A DNA stretch of 64,000 nt from Epithemia pelagica (Eukaryota; Bacillariophyta; Bacillariophyceae; Surirellales; Surirellaceae). Of the stretch, positions 31,419 through 41,789 are shown piece after piece. Position numbers and translations under genes: made by a program. The notes beneath the pieces are model-generated. The model worked only from the letters and a program-made list of their open reading frames with translations, was not told the DNA's origin and did not search any database. The DNA lies in NCBI GenBank assembly GCA_946965045.2, contig OX337228.1, forward strand, positions 434,001 through 498,000, written 5' to 3'. The number at the start of each line of letters is the position of its first letter. Positions within the stretch are counted from its first letter, which is position 1.

Positions 31419-34400
31419 ATGGATCCTCAATCACCCAAGACACCTACGACTCCTAAGGGAGAAGATAACCAAGACAATGTCTCGAACACAGACCTATTCG
31501 ACCACATCATATTTACTGTCTGCCAATTCTTTACCAAAGAAAGGGCCGACTACTTAATGAAGTGGATGAAATACCATGGTTTTGAGAACATTACCCATGT
31601 TATCTCGTATATGCAAACTAATACCGAGGAATCCATGAAGGAACTGACACAATACAAGATCAACAAACAGACACATGATCTACAAGGCCCCACAAGACAG
31701 CAGATCAAGCTCTTGGCTTATTGGGCCATATACAAGACCAATGAAATTCAAGACGAGCTATCCAATAGCGACTGGATGAACCTAACGAGGAAAGAGTTCA
31801 ACACTTGGAGGATCAACACAGATTTCTCTAAGGGACCACCTAGCCAAGTTCCAGTCTCGCCAATGAAGTCACCGTCATCTGTGAAATCTGTCAGCACAGT
31901 TACTGCCGCATCCCAATCTCAACAAGACCTTACAGCATTCAGAAAGGGAACTAAGCGCGACGCAACTGCATATGAGGTATTCAAGGATGAACGATACTAC
32001 GATTCATTCTGGCGTGTATTCAAGACTACAGCTAAGGCTCAAGGCCTATCCAACGTTCTGAATTTCAAATACACACCACCCCATGATGATGAGTATGCCG
32101 AAGAACTTTTTCAAGAGCAACAAGTATTTCTTTACTCCGTTCTTGTCCGTATCATTCAGACTGACCAAGGTCGAGCCTATGTACGTGAACATGAACATGA
32201 TGAAGATGCGCGTGCCATATTGCAGAAGTTACACTCTTTGCATACCGAATCCGACCTAGCAAAGCGAGAAGTCCTCCGTTTAACCAACTACATTTCCAAT
32301 CTACGTCTTGACGACACATGGCGCGGAACAACACGTCAATTTCTTCTACACTTTCAAGAGCAGCTACGTTTGCTAGACAATCTAGTGACATTGTCTGATT
32401 GCATCCCTGATCATACCAGGATGACCTTCCTCATGCAAGCTGTAGAAAAGGTACCTGATCTCCGCCGAGTCAAGATCTTGGATAATGTGGTGAACACCAA
32501 ATCCGGTGCAAAATCTCTTTGCTATCAATCATACTTCCGTCTCCTTCTAGACGCAGCTTATGACCATGATCAAGCAACCCAGTCATCTGTTCATAGTCGC
32601 CGTCGACATGTCAAACAACATGAATCACTATATGGCCAAGATACAGATGCTGACATAACCTCACAAGATGATATGGAGTATCATGTCCACAACACCAAAG
32701 CGACATCTGAATCTCCATCCTCTTCGTCCAAGGTTAGTCTACCGCGTGACCTATGGTTCAAACTTTCTGAAGAAGATCGCAAGTTGATCATTGAGTATAA
32801 CAAGATGATTCAAGCACCTTCATCAACAACACCGAGGAAAGTGCAAACACATGCCCTCGACATTGATCCGGAACCTGATCCTGACCCCAACCAAGTTGCA
32901 TCTGATGACGACTCACCTGGCGTAGTCCCTGAGCATCCAGATGATTCAGATCCGGTTACACAATTTATCAACCAAGCCATGACGACTGATATCAATCACC
33001 CGGCAACTGACCTGACTAGTGTTCTTTCTAACGCCAAGTCCAAGACGAGCAAGAAGGTTACTTTCAAAGCCAACATGCATAAACAAGCAGGACATGTTCC
33101 ACGCTATTTGTTTTCCAGGAAATCTACTTTACCAGGAAATCAATTGATTGACCGTGGTGCTAATGGAGGACTTGCCGGTTCAGACATGCGCATCCTTTCT
33201 AAGACTGGCCGCCATATCACTATTGTGGGTATTGATAACCATGAACTTACTGGACTTCCTGTCGTCACATGTGCCGCAAAGTTTGAGACCAATGATGGAC
33301 CTATTGTCGGCATCTTCAATGAATATGCTTATTATGGAAAGGGCTTATCTATCCATGCTCCTGGTCAATTCGAGCATTTCGGACTTGCTGTTGATGAGCG
33401 ATCTGTTAAAGTTGATGGTAAACAACGCATCACTACACTTGATGGTCGTGCTATACCCCTTCACATCAAGGATGGGTTAGCCTACATCCACTCCTTGGGT
33501 ATCCCCAGCGACGATGACATGGATACCTTACCTCAGATCATCTTCACGTCACCCGACACATGGGATCCTGGTGTTCTGGACCATTCGTATTCTCCCACAC
33601 CCTCTGACAATGATCCTGATTGGAAACACGTCAAGACTGATGGTAGTATGTCAAACCATCCATATGACAACTATGGGGAGTACACTGATCGTGTTGTTTG
33701 TAACCTCAATCTCCTTTTGGATCTCCTATACGATCATGGACCTGACGACGCACCCTTCTTTTCTATCTATGCTGACGCAGAAGGTAATGATCCTACACTT
33801 CATGCCTCTGTCCACCGTCGTTACCAGGAAGCGTATGACTGGAAGAAGTTCCGTCCATTCTTTGGTTGGCAATCTGAAGATGTTATTGCCGATACGTTCA
33901 AGCACACTACACGTAATGGTAGCATTACTTTTGACCACGACACCCTCAAGAAACATTTCAAGGCTCGCAATCCGGTCCTTAATATACCTCGACGCCATGA
34001 ACCCGTTGCTACTGACTCGGTTTTCTCCGACACCCCTGCTGTTGACCATGGCGGTAAAGTCGCACAAATCTTTGTTGGTCGAGATACTCTGGTTACTGAT
34101 ATCTATGGGATCAAGTCAACCAAACAGTTTGTCAATACTCTTCAGGACAACATCCGGTTTCGTGGTGCCATGGAGACTCTTATCAGTGATGGTGGTTCAT
34201 CTCTCATCTCTCAAAAGGTCAAAGACATTCTTCGCACTTTGCTTATTGGGGAGTATCGATCCGAACCTTATCATCAACACCAGAATAAGGCTGAAAACCG
34301 TTACCAGACCGTCAAACGTATGACCAACGCTCTCATGAATGCCACTGGTTGCCCTGCCAACACCTGGCTTCTTTGCCTTGAGTATGTCTGTGACTTATTG

Positions 34401-37106
34401 AACCATACATCATCACCCACCCATTCCGGTCGCACTCCTCTTGAGGCTCTCTCCGGACGCCCACCCGACATTACTCATCTCTTGTTCTTTCCTTTCTGGG
34501 ATGAGGTTTACTACCGTGTCGACCCCGCTGAACCCAATTCTGGTTCATATCCATCTTCTTCTGATGAGAAACTTGGCCACTGGGTTGGTTTTGCTCACAA
34601 TGTTGGTGATTCTTTTACTTGGAAGATTCTCACCCAGGATAACCAGATAATCTACCGTTCTGCCGTTCGCCGTGTTGAATCCACTACATCTAACCTACGT
34701 GTGGATCGACCTTCAGGGGAGGATTTGTCTGAGAAGGATGACAATGATAAGCAAGCTGACACTGTCTTCATTCGCAGTGATAGTGAAGATCCATCCAAAC
34801 CAATGCCCACGATCGATTTTGACGACATGATAGGACGCACATTCCTATGCGACACAGAAGAAAATGGGGAGCGACACCGTGCACGTGTCATCAAACGAGT
34901 CATTGATCTTAATGAAGAAGCAACGAAACAGGAAGAACGTGTCAAGTACATCTACCGAAAGACAAATTCTGATGTTGATGAGATGATATCCTATAATCAA
35001 CTCATGGAGTATATAGAACGAGATAACCAAGCTCAAACCTCTGGAGATAATCTTTTCAGGTTCAGGGACGTCATTGCCCATCAAGGCCCACTGAACACAA
35101 CTGATCCAGATTACAAGGGGAGCAAATATAATTTGCTTGTTGATTGGGAAACTGGGGAGACTACCTATGAATCTTTATCACTCATCGCCAATGATGATCC
35201 GATCACTGTAGCAATTTATGGAAAGAAACATGGTTTACTCAACGAACCTGGATGGAAGCATTTGAAACGTTATGTCAAAACAAGCAAACGTCTCATTCGA
35301 GCAGCCAAACAGTCAAGGATTAAACAAGTTCACCATTCCGTCAAGTATAAGTTTGGATTCCAAGTACCACGCAATTATGAGGGAGCTGTCGCTCTTGATA
35401 AACAACATGGCAACACAAAGTGGCAGGATGCAACAGAATTAGAATTGTCACAGATCCAGTCCTACAAGACATTCAAGGATTTTGGGAAAGCCATCTTCAT
35501 TAAAGGGAAAGTATCCAATGCACCTGAAGGATATCATAAGATACGTGTACATCTTGTCTTTGACGTAAAACATGATGGACGACATAAAGCAAGACTTGTC
35601 GCAGATGGACATCTCACAAAAGAACCTGTTGAGACAATCTATTCAGGTGTTGTTTCCATTCGCAACCTCCGCATTGCCTTATTCCTGGGTACTTTGAATG
35701 ACTTGGAAATATGGGGAGCAGATATTGGAAACGCATATCTGGAAGCCTTGACAGGGGAGAAAATTTTCATTGTCGCAGGACCTGAATTCAAGGAATTAGA
35801 AGGTCACATCCTGATTATATACAAGGCACTTTATGGATTGAAGTCATCAGGCGCACGCTGGCATGATGTCTTATTCGATGTTTTGAAAGACATGGGATTT
35901 TCACCAAGCAAAGCAGATCCGGATATCTGGATGAGGAAAGCACCTGGAGAAGACTGTTACGAATACATTGCCGTATACGTTGATGACTTAGCCATTATTT
36001 CTACTGATCCTGGGAATATCTGCAAGATCCTGAAGGAGAAATACAACTTAAAACTCAAAGGAGATGGACCTATTGATTTCCACTTGGGATGTTGTTACAC
36101 CAAGGATTCTGATGGAACATTAGTAGCAGATCCAAGACGCTACATTGGTAAGATGATGGACACTTTCGAACAAATCTTCAAGGAGAAACCCAAGAAAGCC
36201 AAAACACCTCTTATTGGTGGAGACCATCCTGAATTGGATGATTCTGAGCTCCTTGATGAAGAAGGTACTAGCCATTTCCAAACTCTGATTGGACAACTCC
36301 AATGGGTGATCACTATTGGTCGTTTCGACGTCTTCACCGCTACAATGACGCTATCACGCTTTCGTGCTGCTCCGAGGAAAGGACATCTTGATAGAGCCAA
36401 GCGTATCTATGGATACCTTGCACATCTCCCAGAAGGCGCAATCAGATTTAGGATTGGAGAGCCTGATTATTCAAGTCTTCCTACCCAAGAACTTGATTGG
36501 ACTCGCACTGTCTATTCGAATGCAAGTGAACGTATTCCTGAAGACTGCCCAACACCTCTTGGCCGCTATGTTACCACAACTCATTATGTTGATGCCAATC
36601 TCATGCATGACATAGTCACTGGTAAATCCGTCACTGCTGTTCTACATTTGTTGAACGGAACACCTATTGACTGGTACAGCAAGAGACAGAGCACGGTGGA
36701 AACTGCTACCTATGGATCTGAGTTTGTGGCTGCAAGGACAGCAATAGATCAGATTACAGAATTACGACATTCTCTCCGCTACCTTGGAGTACCTATCCGA
36801 GAGCAAAGTTACATGTACGGAGATAACAGATCTGTTGTGCTCAATGCAACCGTTCCTCATTCCATACTATCCAAGAGACACCATCTTCTGTCATACCACC
36901 GAGTTCGTGAAGCCATCGCAGCAAAGTATGTTGTATTCTACTGGAAAGATGGAAAGACCCACCCTGCCGATATCCTTAGCAAACATTGGGATTTCGTATC
37001 TATTTGGCCCATGCTCAAGCCATTGTTGTTTTGGAAAGGAGAAGTTCAAGACCTCAACAAATCCAATGATGACAAGGCTGAAACGACGAGTTGTGGGGAG
37101 TGTTAG
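31419..37106 (+). CDS. Copia element 1 gag-pol polyprotein
   Basis: 1895 aa with no stop or frameshift, starting MDPQSPKTPTTPKGED. Gag occupies roughly residues 1-500 with no obvious CCHC knuckle. The protease position (about 575) reads LIDRGANGG instead of DSG/DTG. Integrase has Asp in TDSVFSD (about 864), Asp in LISDGG (about 921) and Glu in NKAENRY (about 958). RT has YVDD at about 1519. RNase H (about 1720-1870) has HYVDANLMHD, VETATYGSEF and YGDNRSV. The stop is at the edge of the 3' LTR. The protein should support particle assembly, cDNA synthesis and integration. The protease variant is the main oddity, but it is seen in other marine Copia elements (recollection). Confidence 0.93.
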   Translation: MDPQSPKTPTTPKGEDNQDNVSNTDLFDHIIFTVCQFFTKERADYLMKWMKYHGFENITHVISYMQTNTEESMKELTQYKINKQTHDLQGPTRQQIKLLAYWAIYKTNEIQDELSNSDWMNLTRKEFNTWRINTDFSKGPPSQVPVSPMKSPSSVKSVSTVTAASQSQQDLTAFRKGTKRDATAYEVFKDERYYDSFWRVFKTTAKAQGLSNVLNFKYTPPHDDEYAEELFQEQQVFLYSVLVRIIQTDQGRAYVREHEHDEDARAILQKLHSLHTESDLAKREVLRLTNYISNLRLDDTWRGTTRQFLLHFQEQLRLLDNLVTLSDCIPDHTRMTFLMQAVEKVPDLRRVKILDNVVNTKSGAKSLCYQSYFRLLLDAAYDHDQATQSSVHSRRRHVKQHESLYGQDTDADITSQDDMEYHVHNTKATSESPSSSSKVSLPRDLWFKLSEEDRKLIIEYNKMIQAPSSTTPRKVQTHALDIDPEPDPDPNQVASDDDSPGVVPEHPDDSDPVTQFINQAMTTDINHPATDLTSVLSNAKSKTSKKVTFKANMHKQAGHVPRYLFSRKSTLPGNQLIDRGANGGLAGSDMRILSKTGRHITIVGIDNHELTGLPVVTCAAKFETNDGPIVGIFNEYAYYGKGLSIHAPGQFEHFGLAVDERSVKVDGKQRITTLDGRAIPLHIKDGLAYIHSLGIPSDDDMDTLPQIIFTSPDTWDPGVLDHSYSPTPSDNDPDWKHVKTDGSMSNHPYDNYGEYTDRVVCNLNLLLDLLYDHGPDDAPFFSIYADAEGNDPTLHASVHRRYQEAYDWKKFRPFFGWQSEDVIADTFKHTTRNGSITFDHDTLKKHFKARNPVLNIPRRHEPVATDSVFSDTPAVDHGGKVAQIFVGRDTLVTDIYGIKSTKQFVNTLQDNIRFRGAMETLISDGGSSLISQKVKDILRTLLIGEYRSEPYHQHQNKAENRYQTVKRMTNALMNATGCPANTWLLCLEYVCDLLNHTSSPTHSGRTPLEALSGRPPDITHLLFFPFWDEVYYRVDPAEPNSGSYPSSSDEKLGHWVGFAHNVGDSFTWKILTQDNQIIYRSAVRRVESTTSNLRVDRPSGEDLSEKDDNDKQADTVFIRSDSEDPSKPMPTIDFDDMIGRTFLCDTEENGERHRARVIKRVIDLNEEATKQEERVKYIYRKTNSDVDEMISYNQLMEYIERDNQAQTSGDNLFRFRDVIAHQGPLNTTDPDYKGSKYNLLVDWETGETTYESLSLIANDDPITVAIYGKKHGLLNEPGWKHLKRYVKTSKRLIRAAKQSRIKQVHHSVKYKFGFQVPRNYEGAVALDKQHGNTKWQDATELELSQIQSYKTFKDFGKAIFIKGKVSNAPEGYHKIRVHLVFDVKHDGRHKARLVADGHLTKEPVETIYSGVVSIRNLRIALFLGTLNDLEIWGADIGNAYLEALTGEKIFIVAGPEFKELEGHILIIYKALYGLKSSGARWHDVLFDVLKDMGFSPSKADPDIWMRKAPGEDCYEYIAVYVDDLAIISTDPGNICKILKEKYNLKLKGDGPIDFHLGCCYTKDSDGTLVADPRRYIGKMMDTFEQIFKEKPKKAKTPLIGGDHPELDDSELLDEEGTSHFQTLIGQLQWVITIGRFDVFTATMTLSRFRAAPRKGHLDRAKRIYGYLAHLPEGAIRFRIGEPDYSSLPTQELDWTRTVYSNASERIPEDCPTPLGRYVTTTHYVDANLMHDIVTGKSVTAVLHLLNGTPIDWYSKRQSTVETATYGSEFVAARTAIDQITELRHSLRYLGVPIREQSYMYGDNRSVVLNATVPHSILSKRHHLLSYHRVREAIAAKYVVFYWKDGKTHPADILSKHWDFVSIWPMLKPLLFWKGEVQDLNKSNDDKAETTSCGEC

Positions 37107-37883
37107 AATTCTCACCGTCTATGGTGGTTAGATTCTACATCTCATCGATTCCCCATGTCACATAGCCTCGTGCTATCGCATCATGCCATCTAGCTTCGAG
37201 CTATGTTCCCTAGCTTCGCGCTATATCGACCTATATTTCTTCGCAAATCATGAAAAGTGAGAATAGATTGACGAACTCACTCTCAAGACTAAACTGGGTC
37301 GTGCGGTATTACAACAGACGTAAATTTGGCCGTTGCTCGGACATTATACTAACGCCCTAAGCGTACGCGCCCGAAATCATCGAGCGCGCCCAAGCGACAT
37401 CCGAGCACTGTCGACATCTATCCGACCCAACGGTCTAAGTATCCCAAGCACGACACACGATCACGCGAGACCATATTTCCATTCCCACAATCTCCAAATT
37501 GTCAACAAGCTGCGCGCCATGAAAACAACTATGCCAACCCAAAGCAAGAGCTGTTGACCCTGTATATGTTATCCGTCCACATATACATGTCATATACATC
37601 ACATGAATCGACTCCAACTATTCCAAACCTGTTGCCGCCAAGAACCTATGACACATGACCCTTGGCAGGACCGAACATTTCACGTAGACCTATCGTAGTA
37701 ATCAACACACAATCTAACAATATCACCATTTATCACTTCTTCTTTTGTGTCCCGACTATCCTTCTGATAGACTTCGACTTGCTTGCTTCTCTGACCCTGA
37801 GAAGCTTGTATCGGTTGGTGACCTACCTGATTGTCTGCTCTACCGAGCATCAATGCCTCTGCAATTCCAAGAGAATTGTAACA
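37101..37883 (+). repeat. 3' LTR of Copia element 1
   Basis: 783 bp, near-identical to 29500-30282. Directly followed by the GGAGG target duplicate and the 3' remainder of the Kelch gene. Confidence 0.93.
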
Positions 37884-38124
37884 GGAGGAGACTTCTTCTG
37901 TGAGAGACTGTCGTTGATGGACAAGAACTCTGCCGTGTTTCGCGATTTGTTGTTGGGTACAAATGGCGTCCGTCCATGTTTGAAGGAAATGTAAACCAAC
38001 TTGGTATATGTGTCAAAGGATGAATACTTCTATAGTATCATTGTTTGATCCACTTACTTGATTTTTGTGTGCTTGTTCCTTAGGTCGCATCTACCCATGA
38101 ATCGACTTTTCATTACGTGCACTG

Positions 38125-38486
38125 TAATGGTATAGTTCGCCCAAGGATTCCCTTGGTGCTGGTGCTGATATTGATGGTGGGGTTGCTGGAATGCTGCTTC
38201 TTGTGGTGGTGGTGGTGAATGTTGATGGTGGTTGTCGTTGCAACGAAACAAAACTGTCTGCTTGTTCGTCTTGTTGTCGTTCGTCCAAGACATGCCAAAA
38301 ATGAACCAGTCGGTGCCACAACAGGCATACAACAACGAGTCCAATCCACATAACGACAAGCCGCTACGACCGACTCGAAGGACGACGACAAGACTGTGGC
38401 TGTTGTTGCCGCAAGCCTCTCGACACGGTCCCTTGTTGTCGTCGACTGGCACCACCACAACCAGCACTCCGTTCTCGCCATGGCAT
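38125..38486 (-). pseudogene. Fucosyltransferase exon-1 relic 1
   Basis: Starts MPWRERSAG at 38486 and follows exon 1 of the 23.7-25.8 kb gene through the RRQQGTVS motif, the membrane segment (GLVVVCLLWHRLVHFWHVLDE) and part of the stem. A TAG replaces a Leu codon just before the membrane segment (stop at 38364), with otherwise the same frame on both sides. The copy ends in the stem; no catalytic exon follows. The GA-rich leader is also copied. Confidence 0.8.
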
Positions 38487-38789
38487 GATGATGATGGTAC
38501 CAATATCTGTTTTTCTCTCTCTTTCTGACTGTCTGGGAACGCAGTCTTGACACGTGGTGTTGGAGTGGCAACACACTCTCTTGGTTTCAACACAAGAGAT
38601 AGAGAGAGAGAGAACACACAATCGAAAGAGGATGTGATGATGTGGGGTCTGTGGTTTTTTCGTGGTTTTGTTGGGAAACCGAGAATGACCCGAGTCAACG
38701 TGACCGACCCGAGTCAACGTGACCAAGACTACCCACGCTCGACCGTTTGGTCCTGGTATGGCGCGAGCGCGTCAACCTTTCCAGCAACG

Positions 38790-39023
38790 GAACAAAACTG
38801 TCATAAAGTGCTTGTTCGTCTTGTTGTCGTTCGTCCAAGAGCACATGCCAAAAGTGAACCAGTCGGTGCCACAACAGGTATACAACAACGAGTCCAATCC
38901 ACACAACGACAAGCCGCAACGACGGCGAGACTTTGGTTGTTGTTGCGGTTGCCGCAAGCCAGTCGAAAGGGTCCCTTGCTGTCGTCGACTGGCAGCACCA
39001 GCACTCCGTTCTCGCCATGGCAT
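38790..39023 (-). pseudogene. Fucosyltransferase exon-1 relic 2
   Basis: Starts MPWRERSAG at 39023 and keeps RRQQGTLS and, in another frame, a membrane segment close to that of relic 1 (WIGLVVVYLLWHRLVHFWHVL). A frameshift lies before the membrane segment. The copied leader extends to about 39240. Together with relic 1 this is a tandem pair oriented like the parent gene. A CGCTCGACCGTTTGGTCCTGG block at about 38733 also occurs at about 28265. Confidence 0.78.
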
Positions 39024-39179
39024 GATAATGATGGTACCACCCCTCTCTCTTTTTCTCTCTCTTTCTGACTGTCTGGGAACGCAGTCTCCTTCTTGAAACG
39101 TGGTGGTGGAGTGGCAACGCACTCGGTTGGTTCCAACACACCAAGAGAGAGAACAATCGATCTAATCGCGATCTATGCA

Positions 39180-39633
39180 CAAAGAGAGTTCTCGTTTTTT
39201 GGTTGGGAAAAGAGAGCGAGAATGACTCTAGTATCCGGGACCAAGACTACCCACAGGCGACAGCTTGGTCTTGGTGCGGCGAGCGCGTCGACCGTTCCAA
39301 CACAAAAACCACCGCACAAGATACAAAATGCTCCGTCGTCTTCTCTCTCTATCCAAGTGTGACTTTTGCTCTCTATTCTACACGAATGTACTGAACGAAT
39401 CGAATACCAGTACTCTGTAGTCGAGAGTGGACAATGTCTCGGCGTTTCGACGCAAAACGTGCGATACAGAATCGATTCCACTGGTTCCAACGAAACAAGG
39501 CAAGACCTCTTTTCTTCCTCCTCTGTTTTTGTGGGGGGAATGGACTGATGTGATATGGTCACTCCGTACACTCCAGTTGATTTTACGACCCAATGATTCG
39601 TAGAAGTGGTTGGAAGCCGAGTTGCAATCTTCT
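39180..39633. other. Intergenic between the exon-1 relics and the glycosyltransferase-like gene
   Basis: No recognised coding region. It contains leader-like sequence related to that upstream of the fucosyltransferase (to about 39240) and probably the 3' end of the minus-strand gene that follows. Confidence 0.45.
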
Positions 39634-41325
39634 TCAAACAGGATTCTCTTCTTGTTGCCACAGTCGCATCGCCTGTCGCAAGGCGTCCGTCAAGGAAGGG
39701 GAGGGTGATGGTGCTGGGGAACGACGGTTCTCGGCGGAATCCGTGGTTATGGTTGTGGTGGTATGATTGGAGGCCACGAATGGGCGAGTTGTCGTCGTTT
39801 TTGTCCTGCTGGGTGTACCATATGTAATGACGGGTGCCGTCCAATAGTCTTGATAAATGCGTTTCAAGTCGACATGGGCAACCATTGGTAGGCGATAGGC
39901 GACGGCTTGACTGACAAAGCCCGTTAATTTGGTTTGGTGGGGGCCGTCGTCGTCCGCGTCATGAAAGTATTGGGGCGTGGAACTGGGGTCGACTAAGGGA
40001 AGCAATACGTGACACTGGGTGGCAATCCGGCGTTGAAACTCGACAAAGTCACCTTGTTCGGGCACAATCGTGACACGGTGTCGAATCCACGGCAACGACT
40101 CTTGTTGTTGGCCATACTCGTCCGCCCATCGACGATGAGCCGACCCCGCACTCTGACGGGCATGCAACAAGACGCGAAACCGCAGGATTGGTGGAGGGTG
40201 GCTGTTGTTGGTGTTGTTGTGGTGGTTCTTGGAGTCTTGTTCTTCTTGTTGCACCAAGTCGTTCAAGGCCTGAATCAAGGCGGTTTGCCTCTTGGTTCCA
40301 CTGGGACACAGGGTAATGGTCCTATTCGTCGTCTTGTTCCTCGAGGATTGTGATGGTGATGGTCCAGATGGAGAAAAGGGAGACGAAGAACGAGCAAGAC
40401 TGGCGGTTGCTGTTGTTGTCGTATTTGGGGTTGTTGTGTTGCCGACGACAATGGCATTGTGATTGTTGGCATCAAATTGGGGCAAATCGGAGGGGAGGAA
40501 ATGACAGGCGGGGTGCTTCATTGGTGTGACCCAACACACTTGACGCGTTTGCAGTTGTTGCGGGGTACAGGAGGGACAGGTTCCATGCAAGACACAGTAA
40601 TGTCGTCGGGGTCGATTTTGCAACCACGGTTGAAACTTGTACGAATCGCAACTCAGCCCAATAAAGGCATGAAAATTGTACTGTTCGGGATGTCGGTAAT
40701 AGTGGGAATACTGGACCACGCGACCAAATTGTGCCAGTGTGCCATCGGATCGACGTCGAATCGTCCCCGACAAGACTGTATTGAAATATCGCACATAACT
40801 GGACTTGGACAAACTGGTGCCTGTTTCGGTTGCGCCGAGGTAAAAGTAGTGGTTTTCGGCCAAGGCGACATCAAAGACAATAACGGTCGACGTACTGCAA
40901 TTGAGACGATGCCAGGGAATGGGATATTTCAAAATGGTACTTTCGATGACTTCGTAATGATAATCCATTTTGTTTTCCACAGCCACTCGACAGGGAGGAT
41001 CGCCTGGTGTTCCCAATTCTGGTGGCGGTGCTTATTGCTGGAGGAATTCATGTGGAGCTGTGATATGCTCCTCCTCCATGTCTTTGTTACGAGTTGTGGT
41101 TGGTGTTGATGTGGTGTTGGTAGTGTTGATTTACTGCATATTATCGACGGAAAACGTCGGCGCCGTTTGTAATTCTTGGTGGAGCAAATTCAAAAAGACC
41201 AGACAGACAATCAAGATCCATGCCACCACTGTTCGTCGTCGTTGTCTTTGTCGTCCTTGTCTAGATCCTAGTATTAGTTCCAGGAACCGGCTCCATATCG
41301 TCCTTGTTGGTGTTGTTGGATGCAT
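39634..41325 (-). CDS. Putative Golgi-type glycosyltransferase-like protein (two or more exons)
   Basis: The main frame covers about 41018-39634 (about 460 codons) but has no good ATG near its start. An upstream minus-strand frame starting at 41325 (MHPTTPTRTIWSRFLELI) carries one hydrophobic segment (TVVAWILIVCLVFLNLL) after a basic stretch, which is type II topology, and probably forms exon 1. An acceptor at about 41019 looks good, but I could not find a donor in matching phase, so the junction is unresolved. The body has a Cys-rich motif (HYCVLHGTCPSC..C), several N-x-S/T sites, and late in the protein HVLLPLVDPSSTPQYF and KLTGFVSQAVAYRLPMVAH. The last resembles the nucleotide-sugar side of GT-B glycosyltransferases. 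No family assignment is possible by eye. Confidence 0.5.
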
Positions 41326-41580
41326 TGTACAGAAGGATTGGATCGTTCTTGTGACGATTTGTAGGATGATAAAAACAACAAGGATGAATTCGACAACAAA
41401 ACGATTGCTTTCTGGTTCTGGGGATGTCCATTACCTCGGTTTTGTTGGCCAAGTCGCGGTAAAATCGCGCCTTCTGATGGCCATTTGGCCGACAATTTTG
41501 CGATGACTAGAAATAGTCGACGCCGGTAGCTCCGTAGTAATTGACAATGATCCGCGTCTTCAAAGTTAGTTGGCCGAATG

Positions 41581-41743
41581 TGTTGAAATTGTGGCCGTTA
41601 TTTGGCAATGCATGACAAATGTGTCGAAACTACCCCGGCTATGTGGCCGATTTTGGTTGGAGCTGTGTAAGACTCCCACCTGTGGATCAGGGTAGATTTC
41701 ATGTAACGAGTGTATAATTTTTCTGATAAGCGAACTTTTAGTA
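41581..41743 (+). repeat. 5' LTR of Copia element 2
   Basis: 163 bp, identical by eye to 48088-48250. The following bases (GTTTATCAGACCC) share TATCAGA with the common initiator-Met tRNA primer site but lack the leading TGG. Confidence 0.88.
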
Positions 41744-41789
41744 GTTTATCAGACCCATCGTCCGAAACTGTCAAGTGAACTACATCACC

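Larger units (their letters stand above)
29500..37883 (+). mobile_element. Full-length Ty1/copia element 1
   Basis: 783-bp LTRs (29500-30282 and 37101-37883) begin TGTTAGAATT, end TTGTAACA and differ at about three positions. A perfect 5-bp target duplication GGAGG lies at 29495-29499 and 37884-37888. A purine-rich tract ending GTGGGGAG precedes the 3' LTR. It encodes a separate upstream ORF (30319-31086) and a single intact gag-pol polyprotein (31419-37106). Integrase precedes RT, the Copia order. Low LTR divergence and intact ORFs indicate a recent and possibly active insertion. Confidence 0.95.
28475..37994 (+). pseudogene. Kelch-repeat gene split by a Copia element
   Basis: The ATG at 28475 opens MDVRQQARLSGHVWG, and the frame runs through about six Kelch-type blades with GG doublets: VVVIGGK, NLYAIGGR, a blade with VARGWG, IYVVGGL, LVVSGGW and IVCISGLGG. 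It is interrupted at 29499 in the final blade by the Copia element at 29500-37883. After the element the duplicated target GGAGG (37884-37888) continues in frame to a TAA at 37992-37994, coding GDFFCERLSLMDKNS and onward. Removing the element and one target copy restores one uninterrupted frame of about 380 aa, so the gene was intact at insertion. Kelch propellers are protein-interaction domains; the partner is unknown. As it stands the gene would read into the LTR and end at 29659. Confidence 0.88.
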
